DNA from: Clostridia bacterium | Lineage (GTDB): Bacteria; Bacillota; Clostridia; Christensenellales; CAG-138 | Length of the DNA: 64,000 nucleotides | Reading direction: 5' to 3' | Assembly: GCA_017525875.1 (NCBI GenBank) | Contig: JAFXSG010000001.1 | Location: forward strand, 84,570-148,569 | Translations under genes and position numbers: made by a program | The notes under the pieces: model-generated | Databases searched by the model: none | The model's input: the letters and a program-made list of their open reading frames with translations, nothing else | Told to the model about the DNA's origin: nothing | Shown: in pieces, positions 62,875 through 64,000 of the stretch | How positions within the stretch are numbered: position 1 is the stretch's first letter | Layout of the letters: every line of letters starts with the position of its first letter

Positions 62875-64000
62875 CCTTCATGTAACGCAGCCAGATCCGC
62901 CTGCCTTCATGACTGCGCTGAGGAGCGCAGAGCACGCCATACTCGGAGAGCAAACGGGAGACATTAACGTTGAGCTTTCTGGAGAGGTGGTTCGGCGGAA
63001 GCTGACTTCCAATCCTCATCGCAAGCTCCGTTGCCGTCCCTTCCCACAGCGGCGCGTCCTCATTCACCAGCGCGGCCACTGCCTCGAGCAGGGGATCGGG
63101 CGGATCCTTCCACAGCTCGGTCTCCGTCTCGGTGAGGTCGAACGTGCAGCTCTCATATCGGAACAGGAGCTTGAACCTGAGATCCTGCTGATCGCGGCCG
63201 ACCACGTCGAGCGTCGCCTCGGGGCTTGTCCGCTTCTCCTTGCGCAGGAGGAACGCGCCGTCCGCCGCGCCCAAGAGACCCGTCGTGCCGGAGATGGTGT
63301 CGAACTTATCCTCCGCGTCCTGCTTGCGGGTGTGGTGGACGATCATTATCGCGATGGGCATCGAATCCGTCAGCGCCTTGAGGCTCGCTATGATCTGGTA
63401 ATCGTTCGCGTAGCTGTACTTCTCGCTCTCGTCGCCGCGCACCTTCTGCAGGGTGTCGATGATGACAAGCCGGGTATCCGCGTGCTCCCGGATGAAGCCC
63501 TCGAGCTGCTGCATGAGACCGTTTTCCACCGACCTTGCCTGTGTAGCGAAATGGAAATCGGGGGTGCCCTCGACCCCGAACATGCGCGAGATGCGCCTCT
63601 GGAGCCTCGGGCAATCGTCCTCCAAAGCGAGGTACAGCACCGAGCCTTGCCTGACCGGCATCCCCCAGAGCGGCGTTCCCGTCGCTATCGAGCAGCCTAT
63701 CTGCGTCACGAGGAAGGACTTTCCTATCTTCGGCGAGCCCGCGATGAGGTAGGTGCCGGGGTAGAGGAAGCCCTCGATTATCGGCAGTCGCGGCACGAAC
63801 GCCGTATCGAGCAGGTCCTGCATCGTGTGCGTCTCGATGTACCGCGGATCGAGCTTCCTCGGGTCCACGAAAATTTCTTCCTCGTCGGTATTGCAAAAAT
63901 CCCCGAGTTCTGCTATAATATCGGCAGTGGTAAGTGGTGACTGCTTCGTATCTGCGGCAACAGATACGGCTTCGGCAGTCATCTTTTCTTTTGCTTCCAT
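62870..64000 (-). CDS. RepA-like AAA ATPase/helicase, possibly cut at right edge
   Basis: A 376-residue protein whose ATG occupies the last three bases of the window, so an upstream extension cannot be ruled out. Residues ~85-100 carry the Walker A motif IAGSPKIGKSFLV; LVIIDTLQKVRGD is Walker B and IMIVHHTRKQ sensor 1. The layout is that of RepA/KaiC-like hexameric helicases of mobilizable elements (RSF1010 RepA relatives), which open the origin. The C-terminal ~90 residues form a winged-helix-like region (LSRKLNVNVSRLLSEYGVLC). It is upstream of the iteron-like cluster and the MobV relaxase. Confidence 0.85.
   Translation of the reverse strand: MEAKEKMTAEAVSVAADTKQSPLTTADIIAELGDFCNTDEEEIFVDPRKLDPRYIETHTMQDLLDTAFVPRLPIIEGFLYPGTYLIAGSPKIGKSFLVTQIGCSIATGTPLWGMPVRQGSVLYLALEDDCPRLQRRISRMFGVEGTPDFHFATQARSVENGLMQQLEGFIREHADTRLVIIDTLQKVRGDESEKYSYANDYQIIASLKALTDSMPIAIMIVHHTRKQDAEDKFDTISGTTGLLGAADGAFLLRKEKRTSPEATLDVVGRDQQDLRFKLLFRYESCTFDLTETETELWKDPPDPLLEAVAALVNEDAPLWEGTATELAMRIGSQLPPNHLSRKLNVNVSRLLSEYGVLCAPQRSHEGRRIWLRYMKA

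Noticed and set aside
63906-63930. A plus-strand TATAAT near 63916
   Set aside because: It lies inside the RepA-like gene on the opposite strand with no -35 or downstream gene.
62909-63940. A 343-residue plus-strand frame opposite the RepA-like gene
   Set aside because: Arg-rich composition without a domain; the minus strand carries intact Walker motifs.

Overview
The window looks like a chromosomal segment of a gut-type Clostridia bacterium (Oscillospiraceae or a relative; inferred, not proven). The grounds are AGGAGG ribosome sites, sigma-A promoters of TTGACA/TATAAT type, an ECF sigma and anti-sigma pair, an LPS-less polysaccharide locus with BY-kinases, TagD and LicD, and mobile-element genes typical of Firmicutes. 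Most of the window is moderately GC-rich; several defence genes are clearly more AT-rich.

Positions 1-11,768 (minus strand) hold a cell-surface module. A 2,464-residue secreted repeat protein is followed by a 105-residue protein of unknown type. After a strong terminator, a separately promoted operon encodes an HPr-kinase-like P-loop protein, a PqqD-like carrier, a small membrane-anchored protein and an NTP_transf_5-type nucleotidyltransferase. An ECF sigma factor and a membrane anti-sigma-like protein follow. The kinase-like and PqqD genes recall RiPP maturation cassettes, but no lasso or radical-SAM enzyme is present.

Positions 12,144-36,986 (plus strand) hold an ABC exporter and then a long polysaccharide operon: an Ig-like lipoprotein-sized protein, two Wzz/BY-kinase proteins with remarkable Gly-Tyr tails, an EpsG-like polymerase, TagD and LicD, six glycosyltransferases, two hexapeptide acetyltransferases, two pyruvyltransferase-like proteins, a Wzm/Wzt exporter, a module that could build and CMP-activate an unusual 2-keto sugar acid, and a metallophosphoesterase. 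It ends at a clear terminator.

Positions 37,220-39,255 hold an aldo/keto reductase, a GNAT acetyltransferase and a truncated NUDIX gene that lies between two copies of a promoter-bearing repeat.

Positions 39,362-49,692 form a mobile-element backbone: large serine recombinase, ParB (apparently frameshifted), MobP-like relaxase and MobC with a hairpin-rich oriT candidate, ParR/ParM, and then a promoter-driven two-gene operon. The first gene of that operon encodes a ~1,010-residue protein with the GADYDGD signature of two-barrel RNA polymerases (the family of eukaryotic RdRPs, YonO and RNAP beta-prime). This is the most unusual system in the window.

Positions 49,796-60,440 are a defence-rich cargo: a fused nuclease-methylase-specificity R-M protein, a possible second nuclease, AbiH, a stand-alone HsdR_N-like nuclease with an XRE regulator, a SLOG-like protein, a phosphoesterase, two GNATs and an AbiE toxin-antitoxin pair. 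Positions 60,577-64,000 look like a second, nested mobilizable element with TnpV, a MobV/Pre relaxase, an iteron-like repeat cluster and a RepA-type AAA ATPase. No tRNA, rRNA or CRISPR array was seen.
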